A DNA stretch of 35,298 bases, taken from assembly GCA_913052585.1 (NCBI GenBank), contig CAJXEB010000022.1, positions 1 to 35,298 on the forward strand, given 5' to 3'. Source of the stretch: an uncultured Flavobacteriaceae bacterium (GTDB taxonomy: Bacteria > Bacteroidota > Bacteroidia > Flavobacteriales > Flavobacteriaceae). Below are positions 24,303-32,983 of the stretch, one piece after another; the first letter of the stretch is position 1, and each line of letters begins with the position of its first letter. The notes beneath the pieces were generated by a model, which ran no database searches, was not told where the DNA came from, and saw only the letters and a list, made by a program, of their open reading frames with translations. Position numbers and translations under genes: made by a program.

Positions 24303-25180
24303 TGAAGACAACGTATCATTCAGAATATCATAAATTAAAGTCAGTTTTTATCAAACCTGTAAAAAACGCTTTTGTTTCAGAAAAATTATTAGAAGAGCAA
24401 TGGCAAGAGCTACATTATTTAAGTCAGCCAAATTTTGAAAAATCATTAAAAGAGTATGAGGATTTCGAACAAGCAATTCAAAAAAATGGTGCTTTAATAC
24501 AGCAATTTCCTTTTAATGATAAAGTGGCTATAGACTCCATTTATTGTCGCGATGCAGCAATTGCAACCGATTTCGGGATGATTATTTGCAATATGGGAAA
24601 ATCGGGTAGATTAAACGAACCCGAAGCTCAAATGCAAACTTATAAAAATCATTCTATTCCAATATTAGGAATAATAGAAGCGCCAGGAACCCTAGAAGGA
24701 GGAGACGTTGCTTGGTTAGATGAAAAAACATTAGCGGTAGGTTATACCTACAGGACCAATGAAGAAGGTATTAAGCAATTGAAAAACATGTTGGAACCCA
24801 AAGGTGTTGAGGTTATTGTAGCGGAACTGCCGCATTATAAAGGGCAATCAGATGTATTTCATTTAATGTCTATTTTAAGTCCTGTAGCTAAAGATTTAGC
24901 GGTTGTTTATTCTCCATTAATGCCTATAAAATTTAGAAACGAACTATTAAAAAGAAACTATCAATTGGTCGAAGTTCCTGAGGAAGAGTTTGAGTCTATG
25001 GGTTGTAATGTCTTGGCAATTGCTCCGAGAGACTGTTTGATGGTTCAAGGAAATCCTAAAACTGAAAAAGCATTAATAAATGCTGGATGTAAAGTGATAG
25101 CCTATCAAGGTGAGAATATTAGTGTCTATGGAGGGGGTGGTCCAACCTGTTTGACAAGACCATTACTTAGAGAATTGTAA
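24302..25180 (+). CDS. DDAH / arginine-deiminase-fold amidino hydrolase
   Basis: A 292-residue member of the guanidino-group-modifying superfamily, closest by motifs to dimethylarginine dimethylaminohydrolase, which turns methylated arginine into citrulline plus methylamine. The catalytic set is readable: Asp84 (YCRDAAIATD), Glu132 (LEGGDVAWLD), His187 (SDVFHLMS) and nucleophile Cys283 (GGGGPTCLTRP), the last ten residues from the end. Coupling with an AdiC-like antiporter suggests a take-up-and-hydrolyse unit. Arginine deiminase or another amidinohydrolase activity remains possible. It ends base to base with the convergent trmN6. Confidence 0.85.
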   Translation: MKTTYHSEYHKLKSVFIKPVKNAFVSEKLLEEQWQELHYLSQPNFEKSLKEYEDFEQAIQKNGALIQQFPFNDKVAIDSIYCRDAAIATDFGMIICNMGKSGRLNEPEAQMQTYKNHSIPILGIIEAPGTLEGGDVAWLDEKTLAVGYTYRTNEEGIKQLKNMLEPKGVEVIVAELPHYKGQSDVFHLMSILSPVAKDLAVVYSPLMPIKFRNELLKRNYQLVEVPEEEFESMGCNVLAIAPRDCLMVQGNPKTEKALINAGCKVIAYQGENISVYGGGGPTCLTRPLLREL

Positions 25181-25888
25181 TTACATTTTCAGATAAAAAT
25201 CCTTTACTAAGTTTTTGTATGCTTCGGTATAAACGTGCCTTGAAATTTCAATGGTAAGTTCTTCCTTAATTATTTCGGATTTTTCAAATGTAAACTCCAT
25301 TAAACTTCTTTTTACTTCGGAAGTTGGATTGCCTTTAACTCTGCAGATTCGCTTTGGAAACAATCCAACCTCTGAAGCTAAAGCAATAAAATTTTCTTCT
25401 TCCTTTCTAGGAAGTATCAAGGCGAAAATTCCTTTTTCTGAAAGAAATTGATATGCGAATATCGCTAAGTCCTTAAAGGGTAGTGTATCTGTGAAACGAG
25501 CGGTATTTCTTTTGCTGTCGTCCGATTTATGTTCATCGGAATAAAACGGAGGGTTCGAAATAATTAAATCGTATTCTTCTTCCATTTCTGCTGCGAATTC
25601 TTGTGCAGAAGCATGAAAACAAAACAAACGATCTCCCCAAGGAGAGTTTTCAAAATTCACAACGCATTGTTCAAATGCATCCTCATCAATTTCGATAGCT
25701 TCTAGCGTTTCTGCAATGCATCGCTGAGCTAATTGTAAGGATAGAATTCCTGTGCCTGCACCAATATCAAGAATACTTTCAGGATTATTTTCTAAAGAAA
25801 CCCAAGCGCCTAATAAAACACCATCAGTTCCAATTTTCATGGCACATTGATCTTGTTGAATTGAAAACTGTTTAAATTCAAACATCAT
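25181..25888 (-). CDS. trmN6: tRNA1(Val) adenine-37 N6-methyltransferase
   Basis: A 235-residue SAM-dependent methyltransferase. The glycine-rich SAM motif LDIGAGTGILSLQLAQR (around residues 40-57), the acidic strand end EAIEIDEDAFEQ, and the substrate motif N112-P-P-F115 for N6-adenine are seen, with the FxFKQFxIxQDxCAMKIGTDGVLLGAW start typical of YfiC/TrmN6. It is the third gene of an rpsP-rimM-trmN6 unit, 18 bases after rimM. Two ATGs in tandem at the start; either could be used. Confidence 0.88.
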   Translation of the reverse strand: MMFEFKQFSIQQDQCAMKIGTDGVLLGAWVSLENNPESILDIGAGTGILSLQLAQRCIAETLEAIEIDEDAFEQCVVNFENSPWGDRLFCFHASAQEFAAEMEEEYDLIISNPPFYSDEHKSDDSKRNTARFTDTLPFKDLAIFAYQFLSEKGIFALILPRKEEENFIALASEVGLFPKRICRVKGNPTSEVKRSLMEFTFEKSEIIKEELTIEISRHVYTEAYKNLVKDFYLKM

Positions 25889-25906
25889 TAATGTTAATAA
25901 AATTTA

Positions 25907-26431
25907 TTAAAGGTAAATTTCAATCAACCCAATTGGGACTTCAAGTTGAATAGTTTTGTTTTCTCTATCTACATTTTTAATAAAATTGTCGATTACTGGA
26001 ATTAATATTTGTTTTCCATTACGATCAATTTCAAATAGCGGTTGAAAAGTACTTTCGTTTACGCCAGTAATGATTCCTACTTCTCCAAAAGAACTGTCTT
26101 CTACTTTGAAGCCAATAATTTCATGAAAATAAAATTTATTACCAGTTAGTTTTGGTAATAAATCTAGTGGTAAAAATAAATGACAATTTATTAATGGATC
26201 AGCATCATCATCACCATTTATGTTTTCAAATTTCACTCTAAGAAGTTCCGATTTATGAAGGGAACTACGTTCAATAAAAAATGGAACCAAGTTTTTGTTT
26301 TTTTCAACAAAAACTGATTCCATTTTAGTATAAAATTTAGGATTGTCTGTATCTAACTTTACAAGTAACTCTCCTTTAAAACTATATTTTTTAACAATCT
26401 TGCCTAAGTAGAAACAATCCTCCTTTTGCAT
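25907..26431 (-). CDS. rimM: Ribosome maturation factor RimM
   Basis: RimM binds S19 in the 30S head and helps process 16S rRNA. The product has the N-terminal barrel (LGKIVKKYSFKGELLVKLD) and a C-terminal PRC domain (FYFHEIIGFKVED through PVIDNFIKNVDRENKTI and VPIGLIEIYL). The open frame extends upstream to 26470 inside rpsP, but I chose the ATG at 26431: the product then begins MQKEDCFYLGKIV as in homologues and does not overlap rpsP. The ATG is 10 bases after the rpsP stop. The rpsP-rimM order is conserved widely. Confidence 0.93.
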   Translation of the reverse strand: MQKEDCFYLGKIVKKYSFKGELLVKLDTDNPKFYTKMESVFVEKNKNLVPFFIERSSLHKSELLRVKFENINGDDDADPLINCHLFLPLDLLPKLTGNKFYFHEIIGFKVEDSSFGEVGIITGVNESTFQPLFEIDRNGKQILIPVIDNFIKNVDRENKTIQLEVPIGLIEIYL

Positions 26432-26441
26432 AGTAAAAAAT

Positions 26442-27026
26442 TTATTTTTCTTCTTCCTTAGCTTCTGCAACAGGTGCTACTTCTTCTGCCGCTTCTGCCG
26501 CTGCATCATCAATAGTTTCTTTTTTAGGAGCTTCTTCGGTTACAGACTTAACAACAACTTCTTCAACAACTTCCACTACAGGAGTTGCATCAGCGATACG
26601 TTGTTCGTTAACTGCTTTTTCTGCAGCAAAAGCTTCCGCTTTAACTTTATCTTGAGCATCACTAAGTACAGTACGTTTGCTTTCAACTTCTTTACTTTTC
26701 CCTTCTAACCAAGCATTGAATTTTTCTTCAGCTTGCTCTTCAGTAAATGCACCTTTCTTAACACCACCAGCTAAATGCTTTTTAAGCATAACACCTTTGT
26801 AAGAAAGAATTGCTCTTGCAGTATCTGTAGGCTGGGCACCATTATTTAACCACTGTACTGTTCCATCAATATCAAGATTGATTTCAGCAGGGTTTACATT
26901 TGGGTTATAAGTTCCTAATTTTTCAAGGTACTTACCATCTCTTTTTGAGCGGCTATCAGCAGCTACGATCCAGTAAAAAGGTTTTCCTTTTTTACCGTGT
27001 CTTTGTAATCTAATTTTTACGGGCAT
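26442..27026 (-). CDS. rpsP: 30S ribosomal protein S16 with long acidic tail
   Basis: The first 80 or so residues are classic bS16 (PVKIRLQRHGKKGKPFYWIVAADSRSKRDGKYLEKLGTYNP). The remaining half is a low-complexity Ala/Glu/Val/Lys tail ending in EEK, giving 194 residues against about 80-90 in E. coli; such tails occur in Bacteroidota. The tail is likely disordered and acidic. It leads the rpsP-rimM-trmN6 unit and has its own promoter and a hairpin in the leader. Confidence 0.96.
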   Translation of the reverse strand: MPVKIRLQRHGKKGKPFYWIVAADSRSKRDGKYLEKLGTYNPNVNPAEINLDIDGTVQWLNNGAQPTDTARAILSYKGVMLKKHLAGGVKKGAFTEEQAEEKFNAWLEGKSKEVESKRTVLSDAQDKVKAEAFAAEKAVNEQRIADATPVVEVVEEVVVKSVTEEAPKKETIDDAAAEAAEEVAPVAEAKEEEK

Positions 27027-27041
27027 ATCTATTATTTTTTT

Positions 27042-27056
27042 GAGGTTCCCGACCTC
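27042..27056 (-). promoter_or_regulatory. Hairpin in the rpsP leader
   Basis: On the minus strand GAGGT-CGGGA-ACCTC forms a 5-bp stem with a 5-base loop, 15 bases before the rpsP ATG and followed by A7. It stands out in an otherwise A/T leader of about 45 bases. It could be an S16 autoregulatory site or an upstream translation enhancer; no U-tract follows, so it is not a terminator. Confidence 0.5.
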
Positions 27057-27075
27057 GGTTTATAATTTAAGATTG

Positions 27076-27107
27076 CAAAGATAATAATATTTTATTTTGA
27101 AATTCAA
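27076..27107 (-). promoter_or_regulatory. Promoter of rpsP operon
   Basis: Minus strand: TTG (27107-27105), 21-base spacer, then TATCTTTG (27083-27076), matching the Bacteroidota TTG/TAnnTTTG pattern. The box is about 50 bases before the ATG. Confidence 0.65.
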
Positions 27108-27125
27108 TAGTTTGAACTTTTTCTT

Positions 27126-27133
27126 TACATTTG
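27126..27133 (+). promoter_or_regulatory. Bacteroidota -7 box (TACATTTG) of the lipoprotein gene
   Basis: An exact TAnnTTTG, 27 bases before the ATG at 27161. It lies back to back with the rpsP promoter. Confidence 0.6.
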
Positions 27134-27160
27134 TAGAAACCCAATTTTACTAATTAAGTT

Positions 27161-27964
27161 ATGAAAAACCTACTAATACTATTTTTTGCAACCTTACTAC
27201 TATTGAGTTGTGAAAAAACTGAAACCAATTCTCCAGCATTTCAAGCCAGTATTGAAGATGATTTTTTTAAAGCAAATTTTACGGAAGCTAATTATATTGA
27301 AAATGGAGCATACTTTGTACTACAAGGAAAAAATAGTAACCAAATAATAACTTTACGTGGAAGTTATCCGCCAGAAGGAGTTAATTTAGTTTTTGGTGAA
27401 GGATCTGAGAATTTTGCAATTTATGAAGATATTAATGGAATTATTTACTCTACGGCTGTTCTTGGTGGTGAAGGATCTATGAAGATAAATGAGATTTCTA
27501 TCGAAGAAAAACAAATGACAGGAGAATTTAGTTTTACAGGCATATCTATAAGTTTAGACACCCTATCTATAAAAAGCGGTATATTTTACCAAGTACCTTA
27601 TGGTAACGAAATAGGAGACGGAAGTAATGCTGGTTCTTTTTCAGCTGAATTAAATGGAAGTGTGTTTTTTCCCTTAGATATTTTTGCTAATGACAATGGC
27701 AACGCTATTTTAGTAAAAGGTGTAATTAATTCTGAAGAAATTCTTATTGGAGTGCCTAATGATGTAGAAATAGGAACTTATGATGCAGTAACTGGAGGCG
27801 TTACTGCTAGAGTTAATAATGATTCAGGCAATGAAGATGCCATATCTGGAGAAGTTACCATAGTTGCTCATGATATAACTGAAAAAACGATTTCTGGAAC
27901 TTTCCAATTTCAAACACCAACCAATACGGTAAATATAGGTCAGTTTAATGTGACTTATCAATAA
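27161..27964 (+). CDS. Lipoprotein, DUF6252-like, with two repeated halves
   Basis: A 267-residue protein with a signal peptide and lipobox LLLLSC (Cys17), so an outer-membrane or periplasmic lipoprotein. The rest is beta-rich. Two halves look related: FQASIEDDFFKANF / TGEFSFTG in the first and FSAELNGSVFFPLD / SGTFQFQTP in the second, each ending in a G-x-F strand. The pattern resembles DUF6252, a flavobacterial family of unknown role; I am only moderately sure of that name. Monocistronic, with its own -7 box and a strong terminator. Confidence 0.65.
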   Translation: MKNLLILFFATLLLLSCEKTETNSPAFQASIEDDFFKANFTEANYIENGAYFVLQGKNSNQIITLRGSYPPEGVNLVFGEGSENFAIYEDINGIIYSTAVLGGEGSMKINEISIEEKQMTGEFSFTGISISLDTLSIKSGIFYQVPYGNEIGDGSNAGSFSAELNGSVFFPLDIFANDNGNAILVKGVINSEEILIGVPNDVEIGTYDAVTGGVTARVNNDSGNEDAISGEVTIVAHDITEKTISGTFQFQTPTNTVNIGQFNVTYQ

Positions 27965-27984
27965 GAGTTTTATAAAACATTTTG

Positions 27985-28017
27985 AAAGTCGCTTCATTAA
28001 AGGAGCGACTTTTTTTA
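27985..28017 (+). terminator. Intrinsic terminator of the lipoprotein gene
   Basis: An 11-bp stem (AAAGTCGCTTC with GGAGCGACTTT, one G-U pair), 6-base loop and T-run, 20 bases after the stop. Confidence 0.9.
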
Positions 28018-28132
28018 TTTAAAAAAGTTAACAACTCTTTGTCTTTTTATTCCTTTTTAAAAAGTGAATTTTATATTTTTAAACCTTTAGATCAATTACG
28101 ATTTAAAAGCAATTTTAATCCTCCTATTTTTT

Positions 28133-31100
28133 ATGTTTTTAATTTTTGATACCGAAACTACCGGACTCCCAAAACGTTGGAACGCACCTTTAACAGACAG
28201 CGATAACTGGCCAAGATGTATCCAAATTGCTTGGCAATTGCATGATGAAAATGGAGTGCTTCTAGAACATGAGGATTATTTAGTACAGCCAGAAGGTTTT
28301 AATATTCCTTATGATGCTGAAAAAATACACGGTATTTCTACAGAATTAGCACAAAAAAATGGAATACCTTTAAATGAGGTTATTGAAAAATTTCAGAAAG
28401 CACTTTTAAAAACAAAATTTATTGTTGGACAGAATCTTGGTTTTGACAATAATATTATGGGAGCAGAATTCCATCGATTAGGAATAGAGAATTCCTTGCT
28501 TAATTTCCCGGTGCTAGATACTTGTACGGAGATAACTGCACAGCTTTGTCAGTTGCCAGGAGGTAGAGGGGGAAAATTTAAATTACCAACCTTATCGGAG
28601 TTACATACGTTTTTGTTTAATAAACCTTTTAGTGAAGCTCATAATGCTACTGCCGATGTAGAAGCAACTACGCGTTGTTTTTTAGAATTAATACGCCGTA
28701 ATTTATTTACCGCGAAACAATTAAAGGTAGAGTCTGATTATTTTGAAACTTTTAAAGAGATAAATCCACAACCTTTTGAGTTGATTGGATTAAAACATAT
28801 TAATTTAAAAAAAGCATCTGAAAAAATAAGAAAAGAGTTAGAAAAATTAACTCAAGAAGACGAGATTTCTATAGATGTTATCGAAGAAAATATTGCTGGG
28901 CTTGAGGAGATTCCATTTGCTCATTTACATAATCATTCTCAGTTTTCAATACTTCAATCTACATCAAGTACCCAAAACCTTGTAAAAGCTGCTGCCGATA
29001 ATCATATGCCTGCTGTTGCTTTAACAGATTCAGGAAATATGATGGGGGCTTTTCATTTTGTGATGCAGGTTAATAATTATAACCAATCATTGTCTGAAGA
29101 AGATGCTTCTAAAAAAATGAAAGCCATTGTTGGTTGTGAGTTTTTTGTTTGTGAAGATCATTTAAATAAAAACCATAAGGACAATGGATATCAAATTGTC
29201 TTGTTGGCGAAAAATAAAAAGGGCTATCACAATCTTGCAAAAATGTCTTCTTTGGCGTTTACAGATGGGTTTTATTATGTGCCGAGAATTGATAGGACCA
29301 TCATTGAAAAATACAAAGAAGATATTATAGTACTTACTGGAAGTTTATATGGAGAAGTGCCAAATAAAATTTTAAACATTGGTGAAAAACAGGCTGAAGA
29401 AGCACTAGTTTGGTGGAAAGAAACATTTGGAGATGATTTATATGTAGAGGTTTCTAGACACGATCAGGAAGACGAAAAGAGGGTTAATTCGGTATTGATT
29501 CCGATGGCTAAAAAACACCAAGTAAAATTGGTGGCTAGTAATAACACCTATTATATAGCTAAAGAAGATGCCAATGCACATGATATTTTATTGTGTGTAA
29601 AAGATGGCGAAAAACAGGCAACACCTATAGGAAGAGGCCGAGGTTATCGTTATGGACTTCCAAATCAAGAATATTATTTTAAGTCTCAATCTGAAATGAA
29701 ATCTTTGTTTAAGGATCTTCCAGAAGCCATTACTACTATTTCTGAAGTCATAGATAAAGTAGAGTCGTATAGCTTAAAAAGAGATGTATTACTACCTAAG
29801 TTTGATATTCCTGAAGAATTTCAAAATCCAGAAGATGAAAAAGATGGAGGTAAAAGAGGAGAGAACGCATACTTAAGAGGATTAACTTATGAAGGTGCTG
29901 AAAAAAGATATGAAGAACTAACCGACGAAATTAAAGAACGTCTAGATTTTGAATTAGAAGTTATTGCCAATACAGGATATCCAGGTTACTTTTTAATTTG
30001 CCAAGATTTTATTTCAGAAGCAAGAAAAATGGATGTTTCTGTAGGGCCTGGAAGGGGTTCTGCAGCAGGAAGTGTAGTAGCGTATTGTCTTTGGATTACA
30101 AATATTGACCCCATTAAGTACAACTTACTTTTTGAGCGTTTTTTGAATCCTGAACGTGTAAGTATGCCGGATATCGATATTGATTTTGATGATGAAGGTC
30201 GAGGAAGGGTATTGGATTATGTAATTAAAAAATACGGAACCAATCAAGTAGCTCAAATTATTACGTATGGAACGATGGCTGCTAAATCTTCCATTCGTGA
30301 TACGGCTCGTGTATTGGATTTACCTTTAAATTCTGCGGATCGCATATCGAAGTTAATTCCGAATATGACCAAATTAAAAAAGATATTTGGTTACACGGAT
30401 GCTGAAATACGGAAGAAATTTAGAAGTGACGAAGTACCTAAAGTAAATGAGCTTTTAATGCTTGCTGAAGGAAATGATTTAGAAGCACAAACCGTTAATC
30501 AAGCAAGAATTTTGGAAGGTTCGGTTCGTAATGTAGGAACTCATGCTTGTGGTGTAATTATTACTCCGTCCGATATTACCAATTTCGTACCTGTTGCCAC
30601 TGCAAAGGATTCCGATATGTATGTTACCCAATTTGACAACTCTGTAGTAGAAAGTGCAGGATTGTTAAAAATGGATTTCCTTGGTTTAAAGACCTTAACT
30701 TTAATAAAGGATACCGTTAAATTAGTAAAATTAAAACATCAAGTAGATTTAGATCCAGATACGTTTCCGTTGGACGATGAACCTACCTTTGAGTTATTTC
30801 AGAAAGGAGAAACTGTAGGGATATTTCAGTATGAATCTGCAGGAATGCAGAAATATTTAAAGGATTTAAAACCTACTGTTTTCGATGATTTAATTGCCAT
30901 GAATGCTTTATATCGTCCGGGTCCAATAGAATACATACCAAGTTTTGTTAAAAGAAAAAATGGGGAAGAAGAAATCCTTTATGACCTTCCTGCCATGGAA
31001 GAGTATTTAAAAGAAACCTACGGGATTACTGTTTACCAAGAGCAAGTAATGTTACTTTCTCAAAAGCTTGCGAATTTTACAAAAGGGGAAGCTGATGTCC

Positions 31101-32485
31101 TTCGGAAAGCGATGGGTAAAAAGCTAATTGCGGTGCTGGATAAAATGAAACCTAAGTTTATTTCTCAAGCTAAAGAAAATGGACATGATGAAGAAAAACT
31201 TGAAAAAATCTGGAAAGATTGGGAAGCCTTTGCAAGTTATGCGTTTAATAAATCGCATTCTACTTGTTATGCTTGGATTGCTTATCAGACTGCATATTTA
31301 AAATCACATTATCCTGCGGAATATATGGCTGCCGTTTTATCTAATAATATGAATGATATTAAGCAGGTAAGCTTTTTTATGGAGGAATGTCGTAGAATGG
31401 GGCTAGAGGTATTAGGGCCAGATGTAAATGAGTCGTATTATAAATTCACAGTAAATGATAAAGGAGCCATTCGATTTGGAATGGGTGCCATTAAAGGAGT
31501 TGGAGGAAATGCGGTTGCAACTATTGTTGAGACTAGAGATGATGGGAAATATAAATCGGTATTTGATTTAGCAAAACGAATTGATTTACGAGCTGCAAAT
31601 AAAAAAGCTTTTGAAGGATTAGCATTGGCTGGTGGTTTTGATTGTTTCGATACCCATAGAGCTCAATATCTACATCCAGATGAAAAGGGAGTGCTGTTTA
31701 TAGAAAAAGTTTTGCGTTTTGCATCTAAATTTCAGGAATCTCAAAATAGCGATCAGTTAGATATATTTGGAGGCGGTAGTGAAGTGCAAATTCCAGAACC
31801 TGAAGTTCCGCCTTGTGAAGAATGGGGAACTCTTAAAAAATTAAAACAAGAGAAAGAAGTTGTGGGGATCTATATTTCGGGACATCCATTGGATGATTTT
31901 AAGACAGAAATCAGTCGATTTTGTAACTGTACCGCTTCCGATTTTAATAATTTAGAAAATTTCATCAATAGAGAAATGTGTTTTGGTGGAATGGTTGGAG
32001 ATGTTCAACATCGAGAAACAAAAATGGGGAAAGGTTGGGCATTGTTCATTGTAGAAGATTATAACGAAAGTTATGAGTTTAGAATTTTCGGAGAGCAATA
32101 CCTTAAGTTCCGTCATTTTTTAGTTCCAAATTCTTTTATCTTTATAAAAGCATTGGCTAGAGAAGGTTGGGTTAATAAAGAAACACAGAAAAAAGGAGAA
32201 CCAAGACTTCAATTTAATAGTATGCAAATGTTACAGGAAGTGATGGATAGTCATGCTAAAAAATTGACCATTCAATTACCTATTGATGGAGTTAGCGATG
32301 GTAGCATTTCAAATTTAAAAGAAATTATAACCAGCCACAAGGGAGATAAGCATTTGGAGTTAATAATTTATGAAGCATCCGAAAAAATAAAAATTAGCAT
32401 GCCGTCAAAAAAGTTCAAGATTGATATTTCAAGCGAGCTATTAAAAAAATTAGAAGACGAGCAGATTAAGTATAAGCTTAACTAA
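28133..32485 (+). CDS. dnaE: DNA polymerase III alpha subunit with N-terminal proofreading exonuclease
   Basis: The replicative polymerase, 1450 residues. Domain order: a DnaQ-like 3'-5' exonuclease (about 1-190, Asp6/Glu8 in FDTETTG and H170...D175 in HNATADVEAT), a linker, a PHP domain from about residue 262 (H264-x-H266 in HLHNHSQFS), the polymerase core with the metal-binding Asp682 and Asp684 (PDIDIDFDD) and a third Asp848 (LKMDFLGLKTL), then a helix-hairpin-helix and an OB domain near the end (MCFGGMVGDVQHRETKMG). E. coli DnaE has no exonuclease; the fusion is, to my knowledge, normal in Bacteroidota and gives one polypeptide for synthesis and proofreading. The start ATG directly opens the exonuclease. 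Monocistronic. Confidence 0.97.
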   Translation: MFLIFDTETTGLPKRWNAPLTDSDNWPRCIQIAWQLHDENGVLLEHEDYLVQPEGFNIPYDAEKIHGISTELAQKNGIPLNEVIEKFQKALLKTKFIVGQNLGFDNNIMGAEFHRLGIENSLLNFPVLDTCTEITAQLCQLPGGRGGKFKLPTLSELHTFLFNKPFSEAHNATADVEATTRCFLELIRRNLFTAKQLKVESDYFETFKEINPQPFELIGLKHINLKKASEKIRKELEKLTQEDEISIDVIEENIAGLEEIPFAHLHNHSQFSILQSTSSTQNLVKAAADNHMPAVALTDSGNMMGAFHFVMQVNNYNQSLSEEDASKKMKAIVGCEFFVCEDHLNKNHKDNGYQIVLLAKNKKGYHNLAKMSSLAFTDGFYYVPRIDRTIIEKYKEDIIVLTGSLYGEVPNKILNIGEKQAEEALVWWKETFGDDLYVEVSRHDQEDEKRVNSVLIPMAKKHQVKLVASNNTYYIAKEDANAHDILLCVKDGEKQATPIGRGRGYRYGLPNQEYYFKSQSEMKSLFKDLPEAITTISEVIDKVESYSLKRDVLLPKFDIPEEFQNPEDEKDGGKRGENAYLRGLTYEGAEKRYEELTDEIKERLDFELEVIANTGYPGYFLICQDFISEARKMDVSVGPGRGSAAGSVVAYCLWITNIDPIKYNLLFERFLNPERVSMPDIDIDFDDEGRGRVLDYVIKKYGTNQVAQIITYGTMAAKSSIRDTARVLDLPLNSADRISKLIPNMTKLKKIFGYTDAEIRKKFRSDEVPKVNELLMLAEGNDLEAQTVNQARILEGSVRNVGTHACGVIITPSDITNFVPVATAKDSDMYVTQFDNSVVESAGLLKMDFLGLKTLTLIKDTVKLVKLKHQVDLDPDTFPLDDEPTFELFQKGETVGIFQYESAGMQKYLKDLKPTVFDDLIAMNALYRPGPIEYIPSFVKRKNGEEEILYDLPAMEEYLKETYGITVYQEQVMLLSQKLANFTKGEADVLRKAMGKKLIAVLDKMKPKFISQAKENGHDEEKLEKIWKDWEAFASYAFNKSHSTCYAWIAYQTAYLKSHYPAEYMAAVLSNNMNDIKQVSFFMEECRRMGLEVLGPDVNESYYKFTVNDKGAIRFGMGAIKGVGGNAVATIVETRDDGKYKSVFDLAKRIDLRAANKKAFEGLALAGGFDCFDTHRAQYLHPDEKGVLFIEKVLRFASKFQESQNSDQLDIFGGGSEVQIPEPEVPPCEEWGTLKKLKQEKEVVGIYISGHPLDDFKTEISRFCNCTASDFNNLENFINREMCFGGMVGDVQHRETKMGKGWALFIVEDYNESYEFRIFGEQYLKFRHFLVPNSFIFIKALAREGWVNKETQKKGEPRLQFNSMQMLQEVMDSHAKKLTIQLPIDGVSDGSISNLKEIITSHKGDKHLELIIYEASEKIKISMPSKKFKIDISSELLKKLEDEQIKYKLN

Positions 32486-32543
32486 CCTAGGTTTGTAATC
32501 ATAAAAAATTGTGATACTAACATCATATAATCTAATGATTTGC

Positions 32544-32577
32544 TTGTAAGTTAACGTATAATTATTGACTACATTTG
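32544..32577 (+). promoter_or_regulatory. Promoter of trxA
   Basis: TTG (32544-32546), 23-base spacer, exact -7 box TACATTTG (32570-32577), 23 bases before the trxA ATG. Confidence 0.6.
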
Positions 32578-32600
32578 CATAACAATTAAAAAAATATATT

Positions 32601-32918
32601 ATGGCATTAGAAATAACAGACCAAACTTTTGAAGAAACAGTTTTAAAAAGTGACAAACCCGTATTAGTTGACTTTTGGGCAGCTTGGTGTGGACCGTGTA
32701 GAATGGTTGGACCGATCATCGAAGAAATCAGTAAAGATTACGAAGGAAAAGCTGTTGTTGGTAAAGTTGATGTAGATGCAAATCAGGAATTTGCAGCTAA
32801 ATTTGGAGTTAGAAATATTCCAACTGTTTTAGTGTTTCAAAATGGAGAAGTAGTTGGTAGACAAGTAGGAGTTGCTCCTAAAGCTACTTATGAAGAAGCG
32901 TTAAACTCTTTGCTTTAA
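32601..32918 (+). CDS. trxA: Thioredoxin
   Basis: A 105-residue cytoplasmic thioredoxin, a dithiol reductant for ribonucleotide reductase and other targets. The active site is WC30GPC33 after VDFWAA, and the cis-Pro loop is NIPTVLVF. Nothing is missing. It has its own promoter and an intrinsic terminator, so it is transcribed alone. Confidence 0.97.
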   Translation: MALEITDQTFEETVLKSDKPVLVDFWAAWCGPCRMVGPIIEEISKDYEGKAVVGKVDVDANQEFAAKFGVRNIPTVLVFQNGEVVGRQVGVAPKATYEEALNSLL

Positions 32919-32939
32919 TAATAATTAAAACATAAGATT

Positions 32940-32971
32940 AAAAAAGGTTTGCTATATAGCAAACCTTTTTT
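32940..32971 (+). terminator. Intrinsic terminator of trxA
   Basis: A near-perfect stem: A6GGTTTGCT with AGCAAACCT6 around an ATAT centre, followed by a further T/A run, 21 bases after the trxA stop. Confidence 0.9.
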
Positions 32972-32983
32972 ATTTTAGACCTA

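Noticed and set aside
26432-26470. Upstream ATG for rimM inside rpsP
   Set aside because: The extra 13 residues are a basic out-of-frame reading of the rpsP tail; the ATG at 26431 gives the normal RimM start.
32450-32719. An 89-codon minus-strand frame
   Set aside because: It is antisense to the dnaE end, the trxA promoter and the thioredoxin active site.
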